Source of the DNA: Zymobacter sp047495495
GTDB lineage: Bacteria > Pseudomonadota > Gammaproteobacteria > Pseudomonadales > Halomonadaceae
Direction of reading: 5' to 3'
NCBI RefSeq assembly: GCF_047495495.1
Contig: NZ_CP179930.1
Span: 1,488,001 to 1,552,000 of the forward strand
Length of the DNA: 64,000 nucleotides
The number at the start of each line of letters is the position of its first letter. The stretch's first letter is position 1. Shown here in pieces: positions 50,951 to 60,219 of the stretch. The notes below the pieces were generated by a model. The model saw only the letters and a program-made list of their open reading frames with translations, did no database searches and was not told the origin of the DNA. Made by a program: the position numbers and the translations under genes.

Positions 50951-51883
50951 ATGATTTACAATGTTGGCTCCATCAATATCGATCACGTGTATCGGGTTCC
51001 CCATCTGGTACGTCCGGGAGAAACCCTGTCCAGCCGCAGCTACCGCCAGGTACTCGGTGGCAAGGGAGCCAACCAGACCATAGCGATTGCCCGCGCCGGT
51101 GCTGACGTTGCACACATCGGTGCCATCGGCCATCAAGATGCCTGGGTAACTCAGGCCCTCGCCACGGCAGGTGCGCATATCGACGATATCGCCCACTGCC
51201 AGGACCTGCTGAGCGGCCACGCCATCATTCAAGTGGATGATGCTGCCGAAAACTCCATCGTTCTGTTCCACGGTGCCAACGGAGCCATGCCGCTAGACAC
51301 GGTCACGACACCGCTGTCCCGCGGTACGGCCAGCGATTGGCTGCTGGTACAGAATGAATGCGCCCACCTCAAGGAAGCACTCGAACAGGCCCACCGTCAG
51401 GGGATGTCGATCGCCTTCAACCCTGCGCCCATGACTGCAGAAGTCGCTCGCCTGTCTCTCGACGGTGTATCGCTGCTGTTCGTTAATGAAGGGGAAGCCA
51501 TCGATCTGCTAGCCGCGCGCGAAGGCGTCGATGACGCTCAGGTGCGCAGCGACTGCGCTACGCCCGAAGCCTTGATGGCCCGCCTGCATCGCCACTTCCC
51601 GTCCTGCGCCTGCGTGCTGACGCTGGGTTCCAAGGGTGCGCTTTATAGTGATGGACACGTTCAGCTGAGCCGTGAGGCCTATAAAGTGAACGCCGTGGAT
51701 ACCACTGCCGCAGGCGATACGTTCGTCGGCTACTTCATGGCCGCAACAGTACGAGGCGCAACGCCGCAGCAAGCACTTGAAGAAGCCGTCGCAGCCGCAG
51801 CACTCTGCGTTCAGCAGGAGGGTGCGTCGTCCAGCATTCCAGCACGCAAAGAGGTAGTAGCCCTGCTGGAAGCAACACGCTGA
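50951..51883 (+). CDS. rbsK: Ribokinase
   Basis: PfkB-family kinase phosphorylating ribose to ribose-5-phosphate. 310 residues. N-terminal NVGSINIDHVYRVPHLVRPGET, GGKGANQTIAIARAG, and the C-terminal anion-hole/catalytic motif VDTTAAGDTFVGYF with the catalytic Asp. It probably works with the nucleoside hydrolase downstream, which releases ribose; a terminator between them means separate transcripts. No rbs transporter is present here. Confidence 0.93.
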   Translation: MIYNVGSINIDHVYRVPHLVRPGETLSSRSYRQVLGGKGANQTIAIARAGADVAHIGAIGHQDAWVTQALATAGAHIDDIAHCQDLLSGHAIIQVDDAAENSIVLFHGANGAMPLDTVTTPLSRGTASDWLLVQNECAHLKEALEQAHRQGMSIAFNPAPMTAEVARLSLDGVSLLFVNEGEAIDLLAAREGVDDAQVRSDCATPEALMARLHRHFPSCACVLTLGSKGALYSDGHVQLSREAYKVNAVDTTAAGDTFVGYFMAATVRGATPQQALEEAVAAAALCVQQEGASSSIPARKEVVALLEATR

Positions 51884-51907
51884 TTCGCTCGACCATGGCG
51901 GTTCACG

Positions 51908-51939
51908 CACGGGGATAGGCTTTCTATCCCCGTGTTTTT
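51908..51939 (+). terminator. Terminator of rbsK
   Basis: Perfect 11-bp stem CACGGGGATAG / CTATCCCCGTG, 5-nt loop, then TTTTTA; 25 bp after the rbsK stop. Confidence 0.92.
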
Positions 51940-52003
51940 ACATTATTATTGCGCGCAATTTTCGTGCTGCCCTGCGCGTTTCTGTCTGAATGGAGAACTG
52001 AGC

Positions 52004-52948
52004 ATGACGATCCCTATCATCTTCGACACCGATCCTGGCGTCGATGACGCCCAGGCAATTTCCCTGCTGATGGCTTCTCCTGAAATCGAACTGGTCGGTC
52101 TGACCACGACATTCGGTAATGTGTATGTCGAAACAGCGACGCGTAATGCGCTGCTGCTGACCGAGCTGGCAGGCCAAGACATTCCGGTAGCACAGGGTGC
52201 CGCGTACCCGCTGGTCAAAACACCGTTCCCGCCCCCCGCGTGGATCCACGGTGCCGACGGGCTGGGCAACCAGTCGCTGCCCGACCCAACGCGCAAGCCT
52301 GAAGCCGTATGTGCAGCACAGTTTATTGTCGACAAGACACGTGAACGTCCAGGTGAAATTACCCTCGTCGCCGTAGGCCCGCTGGGCAACCTGGCTACCG
52401 CACTGCAGCTCGACCCGACCATCGTCGATCGCGTCAAGCGAGTTGTCGTAATGGGCGGTGCCGTTCATACCGGCGGTAACGTTACACCGGCCGCCGAAGC
52501 CAACATCTTCTCCGACCCTCATGCAGCAAAACGCGTGCTGAGCGCGGCATGGCCGATGACACTGGTAGGTCTGGACGTCACTCACAAGGCCGTTCTTGAT
52601 CCGGCACGCATGAAGCGCATTGCCAGCCATCAGGGTGAACTGGGCAAGGTGCTACAGCACAGCTTCGATTTCTACGCGGACTTCTACGAAGGCGCGCTGG
52701 GCATCGACGGCTGCTGCCCGCATGACAGCTGTGCAGTAGCATGGGTGCTGAAACCGGAACTGTTCAAGACCGCCAAAGGCCATATCCACGTTGTCACCGA
52801 AGGGCCGGCGGAAGGCCTGACTCTGATGGCATCCACCGACCGCAGCTACCTTGATGACCGCTGGACACAGGGTGGTATCGTTGACGTCTGCGTCGACATG
52901 GACGGTGACGCTATGGCAGCTTGGATGGAAGAAGTGCTGACGGCCTGA
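52004..52948 (+). CDS. Inosine-uridine-preferring nucleoside hydrolase
   Basis: Cleaves the N-glycosidic bond of ribonucleosides to base and ribose. 314 residues from ATG at 52004 with GGAGA 9 nt upstream; a reading from 51932 is not family-like. Calcium-binding signature FDTDPGVDDAQAI at the N-terminus, with LTTTFGNV, VAVGPLGNLATAL, GGAV.TGGN and EANIFSDPHAA; a C-terminal HDSCAV holds the last metal ligand. Paired with ribokinase for nucleoside salvage. Whether it prefers purines or pyrimidines cannot be told. Confidence 0.93.
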   Translation: MTIPIIFDTDPGVDDAQAISLLMASPEIELVGLTTTFGNVYVETATRNALLLTELAGQDIPVAQGAAYPLVKTPFPPPAWIHGADGLGNQSLPDPTRKPEAVCAAQFIVDKTRERPGEITLVAVGPLGNLATALQLDPTIVDRVKRVVVMGGAVHTGGNVTPAAEANIFSDPHAAKRVLSAAWPMTLVGLDVTHKAVLDPARMKRIASHQGELGKVLQHSFDFYADFYEGALGIDGCCPHDSCAVAWVLKPELFKTAKGHIHVVTEGPAEGLTLMASTDRSYLDDRWTQGGIVDVCVDMDGDAMAAWMEEVLTA

Positions 52949-52974
52949 TAACCCACAGCATTCTTCTCGAAAAA

Positions 52975-53006
52975 AAGCCCTGTGCTATTGGCACAGGGCT
53001 TTTTGT
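52975..53006 (+). terminator. Terminator of the nucleoside hydrolase gene
   Basis: AAGCCCTGTGC / GCACAGGGCTT, 5-nt loop, A-run before and TTTT after; 26 bp beyond the stop. Confidence 0.93.
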
Positions 53007-53104
53007 TTCATTCTTTAGGAGCCAACGCCGCACACATCGCCAGGCCTCAGCAAGCAACGGCACGGTTCTACTTTTCAACACTTCCAGTCACCGCCCCGCC
53101 CCCG

Positions 53105-53995
53105 TTACCACAGTTCATCTACACAGCTGTCCGGCAATGCATGCCACAGTGCATCGCGCAGTGGCTCTGGGTGCGTTTCATGCGCCCGTATCAGAATAAT
53201 ATCCAGCAGTACTTGCTCATCACCCAGCGTGACCAGTGTGCCCGCTTCCAGCTCGTCATCAATCAGTAGTTCTGGTAGCCACCCCGCCCCGATGCCCTGC
53301 ATGATCATCGCTTTCAACACATTGGCACTTTCCGCGCAGTGTGTGGGCTGACGCTCCTGATCACCATGTTGCATCTCCGTGACCGGCAACAGTGACGTCA
53401 TATGGCCCAGCAACGTTCCCTGCGCATACCCCAGCCAGCGATGTTCTGCACCGGCGGCGCGCTGAACGGGAAGCAAACGGGTGCCACCGAGTCGATGCAG
53501 GTCGAAACGTGTTTGCATCTGCTCATCCATCGGCATATTGGCAGGATGGTAGATCAGCCCCAAATCATGGCGATGCAGCATGACCGACATGCCAACCTCG
53601 GCAACGTTCATGGCATTAATTTCGACATGGTGCTGCTGGAGCGGGTTATCCGGCTGACACAGCCAGCCCGGATAGAAGGTTGAAGCCAGCGAATGGGCAG
53701 CAGCGATGCGCAGCGACAGCAAGGTACCTTCATCAGGTGCCTGCAAGCGCGGCAGACAATCATCCAGTTGCTCGACCAACGCTCTGGCCGTCTGCAGGAA
53801 CCGTTCTCCAACAGGTGTCAACCGCACCGGTGACGTGGAACGATCGACCAGCGTCCGCCCTATCGTCTGTTCCAGCATGCGGATGCGTCGACTGAAGGCG
53901 GGCTGCGTAACGTGCCGCTGCCGTGCTGCTGCCGAGAAGCTGTGTGCATCCGCCAGCGCTACGAAGTCGTCGAGCCATTTCGTTTCAAGGTTCAT
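53105..53995 (-). CDS. LysR-family regulator, HypT/YjiE-like
   Basis: 296 residues. N-terminal winged helix-turn-helix with LETKWLDDFVALADAHSFSAAARQ and TQPAFSRRIRMLEQTIG, followed by the type 2 periplasmic-binding-like effector domain. The N-terminal LETKWL.DF pattern matches the hypochlorite-responsive regulator HypT (YjiE), whose activity depends on methionine oxidation; this protein is also rich in Met (for example MNVAEVGMSVM and ANMPMDEQM). The HypT assignment is inference. No divergent target gene is obvious; cls follows on the same strand upstream. Confidence 0.85.
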   Translation of the reverse strand: MNLETKWLDDFVALADAHSFSAAARQRHVTQPAFSRRIRMLEQTIGRTLVDRSTSPVRLTPVGERFLQTARALVEQLDDCLPRLQAPDEGTLLSLRIAAAHSLASTFYPGWLCQPDNPLQQHHVEINAMNVAEVGMSVMLHRHDLGLIYHPANMPMDEQMQTRFDLHRLGGTRLLPVQRAAGAEHRWLGYAQGTLLGHMTSLLPVTEMQHGDQERQPTHCAESANVLKAMIMQGIGAGWLPELLIDDELEAGTLVTLGDEQVLLDIILIRAHETHPEPLRDALWHALPDSCVDELW

Positions 53996-54016
53996 CGCAG
54001 CACGCCTCCGTACGGA

Positions 54017-55462
54017 CTATTGAATGGGAGAAGCCAGGTAAGCCGCCCGAGAGACCAGCTTGCGCCACAGCGGTCGCTGGGTGATTTCGTCAAGCGTAAC
54101 CTGTCGGCATTGTGCTAGATCGCGCGTCAGCATGGCCTCCACTTCCTGCGCAAAGCCAGAGTCGATGACATAGGCCGTTATTTCGAAGTTGAGCCGAAAC
54201 GAGCGGTTATCAAGGTTAACGGTGCCGACGGAGGCACTGTGCTGATCGACCAGCATAACTTTCTGATGCAGGAACCCCGGAAGATAACGGTATATCTTGA
54301 CGCCTGCTCGTATCATATCGCCGAGAAACGAAAAAGCCGACAGGTATACCAACAGGTGATCGGGGCGCTCAGGAATCATGACCCGGACATCGACACCGCG
54401 CAATGCGGCAAGCTTGAGCGCATCCTGCACCCCTTCATCCGGCACGAAGTAAGGGCTACTGACCCAGAAGCGTTTCTTCGCCATGTTGATGGCGTTCTGC
54501 ACCATCAGGCTGGCCGTTGCCTGTCCATCAGCGGGGCCGGTCGGCACAATGATCACCTGTCGATCCTGCGTTTCGGTATGCTGCGGCTGCCACTCCAGTG
54601 CCAGAATCTCTTCGGTCGCCCAGTACCAGTCTTCCCAGAACGCCTCTTGCAGCCCCAACACAGCAGGGCCATGCAGGTACAGATGCGTATCGCGCCAAGG
54701 GCCTATGCTCGGCTTCTCGCCAAGGTATTCAATGCCTACGTTGAGGCCGCCGACCCAGCCTTCACGCCCGTCTACCACTAGCACCTTGCGATGGTTGCGG
54801 AAGTTAACCTGAAAGCGGTGTCGCCAGCCGCGAGAAGACCCAAAACGGTGGATCTCGACACCCGCATCGCGCAGGGTTCGAATGTAGCGCTCTGGCAGCT
54901 GATGGCTGCCTAACTCATCGTAAATGAAGCAGACCCGTACGCCCCGCTCAGCACAGTCGATCAAGTGCTGCTGCAACAGCCGCCCTAGGCGGTCATTGCG
55001 GACGATAAAGAATTGGATCAGTACGTAATCTTCGGCTCGCTTCAGCCCCTCGAACATGCTGTCGAAGGCATCGGCGCCATCAATCAGCAGATCGACACGA
55101 TTGCCGGAGGTAAGCGGGGTCATGGAAAGACGTTCGATGGCCTGTATACGGCAATGCGCTTCCTGGAGGGAGGAACGATGGGCATCAAGGTGGCTGCGCA
55201 CGCGGTGCAGTTCTCGGCGCAGTACATTGTCCCGCTCACCGCGCGCGTTAACGTAACCGTAGAAGCGCGGCCGCCCTAAAAACCAATAGGCGGGCACCGC
55301 CAAATAGGGAAAGGTGACCAGCGAAATCAGCCACGCAATGGCCCCTTGTGAGGTACGGCTGGACATCAGCGCCATAACACCGGACAGAACACCCAGTGCG
55401 TGAAAGAACAGCACAAATAGCGCGCCGAACAGCGCCAGCATCGAGGTGTCGGATTCAATCAC
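54017..55462 (-). CDS. cls: Cardiolipin synthase
   Basis: Phospholipase D-family enzyme making cardiolipin in the inner membrane. 481 residues. GTG at 55462 is preferred because GAGG lies about 9 nt upstream; an ATG at 55441 lacks a site. Two N-terminal membrane helices (about 8-60), then two HxKxxxxD motifs: NHRKVLVVDGREGWVGGLN and LHQKVMLVDQHSASVGTVN. SPYFVPDEG is also typical. Reads in the same direction as the LysR gene, 21 bp apart. Confidence 0.94.
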   Translation of the reverse strand: MIESDTSMLALFGALFVLFFHALGVLSGVMALMSSRTSQGAIAWLISLVTFPYLAVPAYWFLGRPRFYGYVNARGERDNVLRRELHRVRSHLDAHRSSLQEAHCRIQAIERLSMTPLTSGNRVDLLIDGADAFDSMFEGLKRAEDYVLIQFFIVRNDRLGRLLQQHLIDCAERGVRVCFIYDELGSHQLPERYIRTLRDAGVEIHRFGSSRGWRHRFQVNFRNHRKVLVVDGREGWVGGLNVGIEYLGEKPSIGPWRDTHLYLHGPAVLGLQEAFWEDWYWATEEILALEWQPQHTETQDRQVIIVPTGPADGQATASLMVQNAINMAKKRFWVSSPYFVPDEGVQDALKLAALRGVDVRVMIPERPDHLLVYLSAFSFLGDMIRAGVKIYRYLPGFLHQKVMLVDQHSASVGTVNLDNRSFRLNFEITAYVIDSGFAQEVEAMLTRDLAQCRQVTLDEITQRPLWRKLVSRAAYLASPIQ

Positions 55463-55687
55463 AGTAAGGCGCCTCGTGCGTGAATGGCAGAAAGGCCCAG
55501 CTCTGTCAGCGCAATGATGGCAGTGTGGGCATGGCTTCCGGTGATCCCTTTATAACAGCAGAGATCATGGTGTTATAAAGCATAGCGTACAGGCAGAGGA
55601 TACATGAGGGCACTGGCTTAATCATCCCGCCCACCCTGTGTGAAGCTGAACGACGACTGGCGGGTATGTATTGACGAACGCCCAAAA

Positions 55688-55720
55688 CAACAATGCCCCG
55701 CACAAGGCGAGGCATTGTTG
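55688..55720 (-). terminator. Terminator of the secreted protein gene at 55737
   Basis: CAACAATGCC / GGCATTGTTG arms with a 13-nt loop; on the minus strand followed by TTTTGGG. 17 bp after the stop. Confidence 0.8.
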
Positions 55721-55736
55721 TATACCGCCGTTTCAT

Positions 55737-56192
55737 TTAGTGGCGGTTGTCGCTGCTACTATAGATGTTCTCGCGTTCTGCGGGTGTGAACACATCGCAT
55801 GCATTGCCACCCGCCTCAGCCAATGCGCACTGCTGCTTCGCAATAGCACGACATTTCTTATCGTACTTAGCACGGAAGGCGGCTATGTCCTGTGCGCTAG
55901 GATTACGCGGCAGCTCACTTTGCATCGCTCTATAACGGCTGCTCACATCATGGAAAATCTTGCCGCTGTGCAGAATGTCGTCTTCCGGACGGGCCTGTTC
56001 ATCTTCATAGTTCATCCGACCAGCCCAACTGCTCGCTTCTATTTCGCTCAGGTCCTTAAAATCACCGATCGTGCCTAGCGTGGTGTAGTACGCCGAACAT
56101 TCCGTACGATCCTGATAGGTATACGTCGCCCCTTTGGCCATAGCGGTCGCAGGCAGCAGTGCGACAGCCGCTGCAATGAACAGTGCCTTCAT
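55737..56192 (-). CDS. Secreted protein of unknown function
   Basis: 151 residues. Signal peptide KALFIAAAVALLPATAMA predicts export to the periplasm. The mature part is helical and charged, with four cysteines (TECSAYY, KKCRAIA, KQQCALA, NACDVF), and a D/E-rich centre. I recognise no family. It stands alone with its own terminator and 150 bp of AT-rich upstream sequence. Confidence 0.75.
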   Translation of the reverse strand: MKALFIAAAVALLPATAMAKGATYTYQDRTECSAYYTTLGTIGDFKDLSEIEASSWAGRMNYEDEQARPEDDILHSGKIFHDVSSRYRAMQSELPRNPSAQDIAAFRAKYDKKCRAIAKQQCALAEAGGNACDVFTPAERENIYSSSDNRH

Positions 56193-56342
56193 GAATGTCC
56201 CTTAAATGTCATCATTTGTAGCCCCGAAGTGGGACTGTTTTATATTGAAGGAAACGATTATCTACAAAATCAACATGATAATCGACACCCCTCCTTCTTT
56301 TTTTTAGTTTGCTTTCTTTTAATGTGTTCTCAATACGGGACG

Positions 56343-57161
56343 TCAACGCTGGCAGTGGGAACAGTAATAAAGGCGACGCGAGGTAACGTCTTGGCGCTCA
56401 ATCAACGTACCGCAGGCATGACACGGCTCCCCTGCGCGGTTGAAAACGGCGTGACGCCACTGCGCTCGTTTTAGCCCTGCAGCTTTGAGCGACGTTTGCC
56501 AAGCGTCTATGTTGGTCACACCAGCCTGACGCCAAGCACGCTGCGTCACGTCGAGAATAACGTTTGCCAGACGCTCACGCGCCACAGGTGATAGATCGGC
56601 CACCTTCCAGTGCGGCATCAGTCCCGCAAAGAACAGAATCTCGGAACGCAGGTAGTTACCGATGCCGGCCAGAAACGCCTGATCCAGCAGCAGGCCGCCA
56701 AGCCGCCGCCGAGCGAAGCGTGGCTGTTCAAAACGCTCGAGAATCTGCTCTACCGTTACGCCGTGTGTCAGCACATCAGGCCCGAGTTTTGCCAGAAACG
56801 GATGCTCGTGGATCGTATCGCGATGCCATAGCGTGATATCGGTGGCACTGTACAGTTGCGCCACATGGCAATCGGTGGCCAGTGAAACGCGCAATGCGCG
56901 CGACAGTGATGGCGGCGCATGCACACGCCCAACGGCCCAGCGCCCATACAGCTGATTGTGGGTATACAGCACATGCCCATCCTCAAACGTCAGCAGCAGC
57001 GCTTTCCCCCAACTGTCCACGTGCGTCACCCGCTGCCCAACCAGACGTTTCTCGAACGGTTTGAGATCAGCAAAGGAAAACCAGACGTCTTCCAATGGCG
57101 TCGGCGTCAACACCTTGGCAAGGCGATCAGCAATACGGCGTACTTCGGGGCCTTCAGGCAT
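56343..57161 (-). CDS. nei: Endonuclease VIII (DNA glycosylase/AP lyase)
   Basis: Removes oxidised pyrimidines from DNA. 272 residues from ATG at 57161 with GGAGGAG 6 nt upstream. N-terminal catalytic MPEGPEVRRIADRLA (Pro and Glu after Met removal), LYTHNQLYGRWAV, LLLDQAFLAGIGNYLRSEILF (helix-two-turn-helix) and a C-terminal zinc finger CHACGT...YYCSHC. The pattern DVWFSFADLKPF and the helix match Nei more closely than MutM. Neighbours uvrB, another repair gene, on the same strand. Confidence 0.93.
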   Translation of the reverse strand: MPEGPEVRRIADRLAKVLTPTPLEDVWFSFADLKPFEKRLVGQRVTHVDSWGKALLLTFEDGHVLYTHNQLYGRWAVGRVHAPPSLSRALRVSLATDCHVAQLYSATDITLWHRDTIHEHPFLAKLGPDVLTHGVTVEQILERFEQPRFARRRLGGLLLDQAFLAGIGNYLRSEILFFAGLMPHWKVADLSPVARERLANVILDVTQRAWRQAGVTNIDAWQTSLKAAGLKRAQWRHAVFNRAGEPCHACGTLIERQDVTSRRLYYCSHCQR

Positions 57162-57395
57162 GGTGTCTCCTCCTTTCTTATGGTTGCAATGCTTATAATG
57201 GCGAGTCAGCAAGTGACAGCGAATATCGTGCCTACCGCCAGACAGACACGATGGAACGCGCTCGCGCCTCACCATAATCCAGAGCAGCAGAGGCCCGCAC
57301 CTACGACCAGACCCAGAAAGACAACAGGCCAGCGGTTGCCACCGCCAGCCTGTCGCTGTCGTCATCTAGCGAGCCATGAAGACCACTCAATGAGG

Positions 57396-59423
57396 CTACT
57401 GCAGTTCAAGCTGGCGCTCCTTGAGCATGTGCAGCTGATCGCGCAGCGCCGCCGCCTGCTCGAACTCCAGATTCTTGGCCGCTTTGTGCATCTGATCTTC
57501 AACTTGGCCAATGGCCTGCTGCACTTCCGGTCGCGTCATCAATGACAGCGCTTCGCGGTCAATCTGTACGCCAGCCCCCTTCTGCTGCTCGCCACGGCGA
57601 CGGTTCTTGCGTGCCCCCGGAGCCTGAGCGCCTTCCAAAATATCCTCGACGCTTTTGGTGATGGTCTTCGGTGTGATGCCATGTTCCTTGTTGAAGGCCA
57701 TCTGCTTTTCACGGCGGCGAGCGGTTTCATCAATGGCGCGACGCATTGAGTCGGTGATGCGATCACCGTACAGGATCGCTTTACCGTGCGCGTTACGTGC
57801 CGCACGCCCGATGGTCTGGATCAGCGATCGGGTCGAGCGCAGGAAGCCTTCCTTGTCGGCATCAAGAATCGCCACCAGCGAGGTCTCAGGGATGTCGATC
57901 CCCTCGCGCAGCAGGTTGATCCCGACCAGCACATCGAACTTGCCAAGGCGCAGATCGCGAATAATCTCGACACGTTCGACGGTGTCGATATCGGAGTGCA
58001 GATAGCGCACCTTCACGCCGTGCTCGTCCAAATACTCGGTCAGATCTTCTGACATACGCTTGGTCAGCGTGGTGACGATCACGCGCTCTTTAACCGCAAC
58101 CCGCTTGTTGATTTCGGACAACAGATCATCGACCTGCGTCGATGCCGGTCGTACTTCGACCTCGGGGTCGAGTAGCCCTGTCGGACGCACTACCTGCTCG
58201 ACCACTTGCCCAGAGTGCTCTTCTTCATAGGCACTCGGCGTCGCCGATACGAAGATGGTCTGCGGCACCGCCGCTTCCCATTCCTCGAATTTCATTGGAC
58301 GGTTATCCAACGCCGAGGGCAGCCGGAAACCGTATTCCACCAGCGTTTCCTTGCGCGAGCGGTCGCCGCGGTACATACCACCGATCTGCGGTACGCTGAC
58401 GTGCGATTCGTCGATAAACAGCAAAGCATCGGGCGGCATGTAGTCAAAGAACGTAGGCGGCGCTTCACCCGGCGCGTTGCCCGATAGATAGCGAGAGTAG
58501 TTCTCGATACCGTTGCAGTACCCCAGTTCGAGCATCATTTCGATGTCATAGCGCGTGCGCTGCTCTAGGCGCTGCGCCTCGACCAGACGATCGTGCTTGC
58601 GCAGCCAGTCCAGACGCTCGGCCAGTTCTAACTTGATGCCTTCCACTGCATCGAGGATGGTTTCGCGCGGCGTAACATAGTGGCTTTTCGGGAAGATAGT
58701 CATGCGCGACACCTTGCCCTGCACAGCACCGGTAAGCGGATCGAACAAACTGATGGTTTCGATCTCATCATCGAACAGCTCGACGCGAATAGCCTGATCT
58801 TCTGCATCCGCAGGAAAGATATCGATCACATCGCCACGCACGCGGTAGGTACCACGGCGGAAATCGGCATCGTTACGGGTGTACTGCATTTCGGCCAGAC
58901 TACGCAGGAATGAGCGCTGGTCGATCTGTTCACCGACGTTGAAGTGCAAGCGCATCTTCTTCATCAGTTCGGGACTACCCAACCCGTAGATCGCGGATAC
59001 CGATACCACAATCAGAGCGTCACGACGCTCTATCAGCGCTTTAGTCGCCGACAATCGCATCTGCTCGATATGGTCGTTGATGGACGCATCCTTTTCGATG
59101 AAGGTGTCCGAGGAAGGCACATACGCTTCCGGCTGGTAGTAGTCGTAGTACGACACGAAGTATTCGACAGCGTTATCGGGGAAGAACGCTTTGAATTCGC
59201 CGTACAGCTGAGCAGCCAGTGTCTTGTTAGGAGCCAGCACGACCGTCGGACGCTGCAGGCGCTCGACGACGTTGGCCATGGTAAAGGTCTTACCCGAGCC
59301 CGTGACCCCTAGCAGCGTCTGGTGGGCCAGCCCCGCCTCGACGCCTTTCACTAGGGCATCAATGGCTGCAGGCTGATCACCAGCAGGCGTATACCGGGAT
59401 ACGATCCTGAAGGGCTTGCTCAT
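57396..59423 (-). CDS. uvrB: Excinuclease ABC subunit B
   Basis: Damage-verifying helicase of nucleotide excision repair. 675 residues from ATG at 59423 with GAGGAGG upstream; the longer reading to 59474 lacks family support. Walker A LLGVTGSGKTFTMANV, beta-hairpin YYDYYQPEAYVP, DESHVSVPQIGGMYRGDR, helicase motifs V-VI (LREGIDIPETSLVAILDADKE, QTIGRAARN), and the C-terminal UVR domain (EDQMHKAAKNLEFEQAAALRD) that binds UvrC. Confidence 0.98.
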   Translation of the reverse strand: MSKPFRIVSRYTPAGDQPAAIDALVKGVEAGLAHQTLLGVTGSGKTFTMANVVERLQRPTVVLAPNKTLAAQLYGEFKAFFPDNAVEYFVSYYDYYQPEAYVPSSDTFIEKDASINDHIEQMRLSATKALIERRDALIVVSVSAIYGLGSPELMKKMRLHFNVGEQIDQRSFLRSLAEMQYTRNDADFRRGTYRVRGDVIDIFPADAEDQAIRVELFDDEIETISLFDPLTGAVQGKVSRMTIFPKSHYVTPRETILDAVEGIKLELAERLDWLRKHDRLVEAQRLEQRTRYDIEMMLELGYCNGIENYSRYLSGNAPGEAPPTFFDYMPPDALLFIDESHVSVPQIGGMYRGDRSRKETLVEYGFRLPSALDNRPMKFEEWEAAVPQTIFVSATPSAYEEEHSGQVVEQVVRPTGLLDPEVEVRPASTQVDDLLSEINKRVAVKERVIVTTLTKRMSEDLTEYLDEHGVKVRYLHSDIDTVERVEIIRDLRLGKFDVLVGINLLREGIDIPETSLVAILDADKEGFLRSTRSLIQTIGRAARNAHGKAILYGDRITDSMRRAIDETARRREKQMAFNKEHGITPKTITKSVEDILEGAQAPGARKNRRRGEQQKGAGVQIDREALSLMTRPEVQQAIGQVEDQMHKAAKNLEFEQAAALRDQLHMLKERQLELQ

Positions 59424-59564
59424 GAGACGGGCCTCCTCGCTCGACGCGGATGATTCGCTAGTGACAAATGACATACTGCGCTACACAGTATAGCCACTTG
59501 GAATACTGTATATATGTTCACTCGAAGCATCTTTCAAGAGCCGGTTTGAAACCCCTTTCGCGGC

Positions 59565-59756
59565 TCAGGACTTGATGCGGAAACCCGCCTTACGCACCGC
59601 GTCTTCGACCGCACGGCGCGCGACACGCCCTTCTACTTCTGCCCAGTGAAGCGCCACTTCGACGTTCTCGACACCGTCGAGTGAGATCAGCGCCGTAGTC
59701 AGAGCATTAACGTCGTTGGCGTTCTTCAGCCCTTCCAGTTCCAGTGTGATGGCCAT
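59565..59756 (-). CDS. HMA-fold protein lacking the CxxC metal site
   Basis: 63 residues from ATG at 59756 (MAITLELEGLKNAND); a reading back to 59897 is not family-like. It has the beta-alpha-beta-beta-alpha-beta pattern of heavy-metal-associated domains, ending AVRKAGFRIKS, with the GVENVEVALHWAEVEG strand pair. Where metallochaperones have MxCxxC it has LKNAND, and no cysteine occurs anywhere. It therefore cannot bind copper(I) or zinc in the usual way. It lies 460 bp downstream of a zinc/cadmium ATPase gene but after a terminator, so it is probably separately expressed. Confidence 0.75.
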   Translation of the reverse strand: MAITLELEGLKNANDVNALTTALISLDGVENVEVALHWAEVEGRVARRAVEDAVRKAGFRIKS

Positions 59757-59785
59757 CGAATGGTTCTCTTTGCCTGCGTGAATGA

Positions 59786-59810
59786 AAAACGGCGCTTCCA
59801 TGAAAGCGCC
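59786..59810 (-). terminator. Terminator ahead of the HMA-like gene
   Basis: GGCGCTT / AAGCGCC with a 6-nt loop; on the minus strand followed by GTTTTTC. It would end transcripts from the metal ATPase gene (stop 60220) after a long 3' end. Confidence 0.75.
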
Positions 59811-60219
59811 TTTACGCCTAAGTGTAACGTTAACGCAGGGGACGTGCCATATCCGCCGACGCCGCCATATATCGTCAATAATCAGGGGGTTGATCAAGAA
59901 AACGTATCGCCCAGAAAACCAGGCAACCGTTGCCGATGATGCTTGGCGACGTCGCAGGAGCAGAGGGCCTGCATGCTCTATCCGCGCGAAGAAAAGAAAC
60001 CGCTCCTCGGCCAGCGGTGCACCACAGCCCTGCTTTTAGCGCATGGTTCATAACCCCGCCCCACTGTCATTGAAGGGGCTTCAGACCACAAAATTGCGGT
60101 AGAAAACGTCTATTTTAGAACGGGCAAAAGCAATCACTCAGGTTATGAAACACTCTCTTAGCAGGCCCACTATCTATAGCTATCAGCAACCGTCGCAATC
60201 ACACACCACCCTATCGCTG
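59811..60219. other. Intergenic stretch after the metal ATPase gene
   Basis: 409 bp. Small frames exist but none has a start site or protein-like composition. Nothing else recognised; likely 3' untranslated sequence of the ATPase transcript. Confidence 0.5.
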
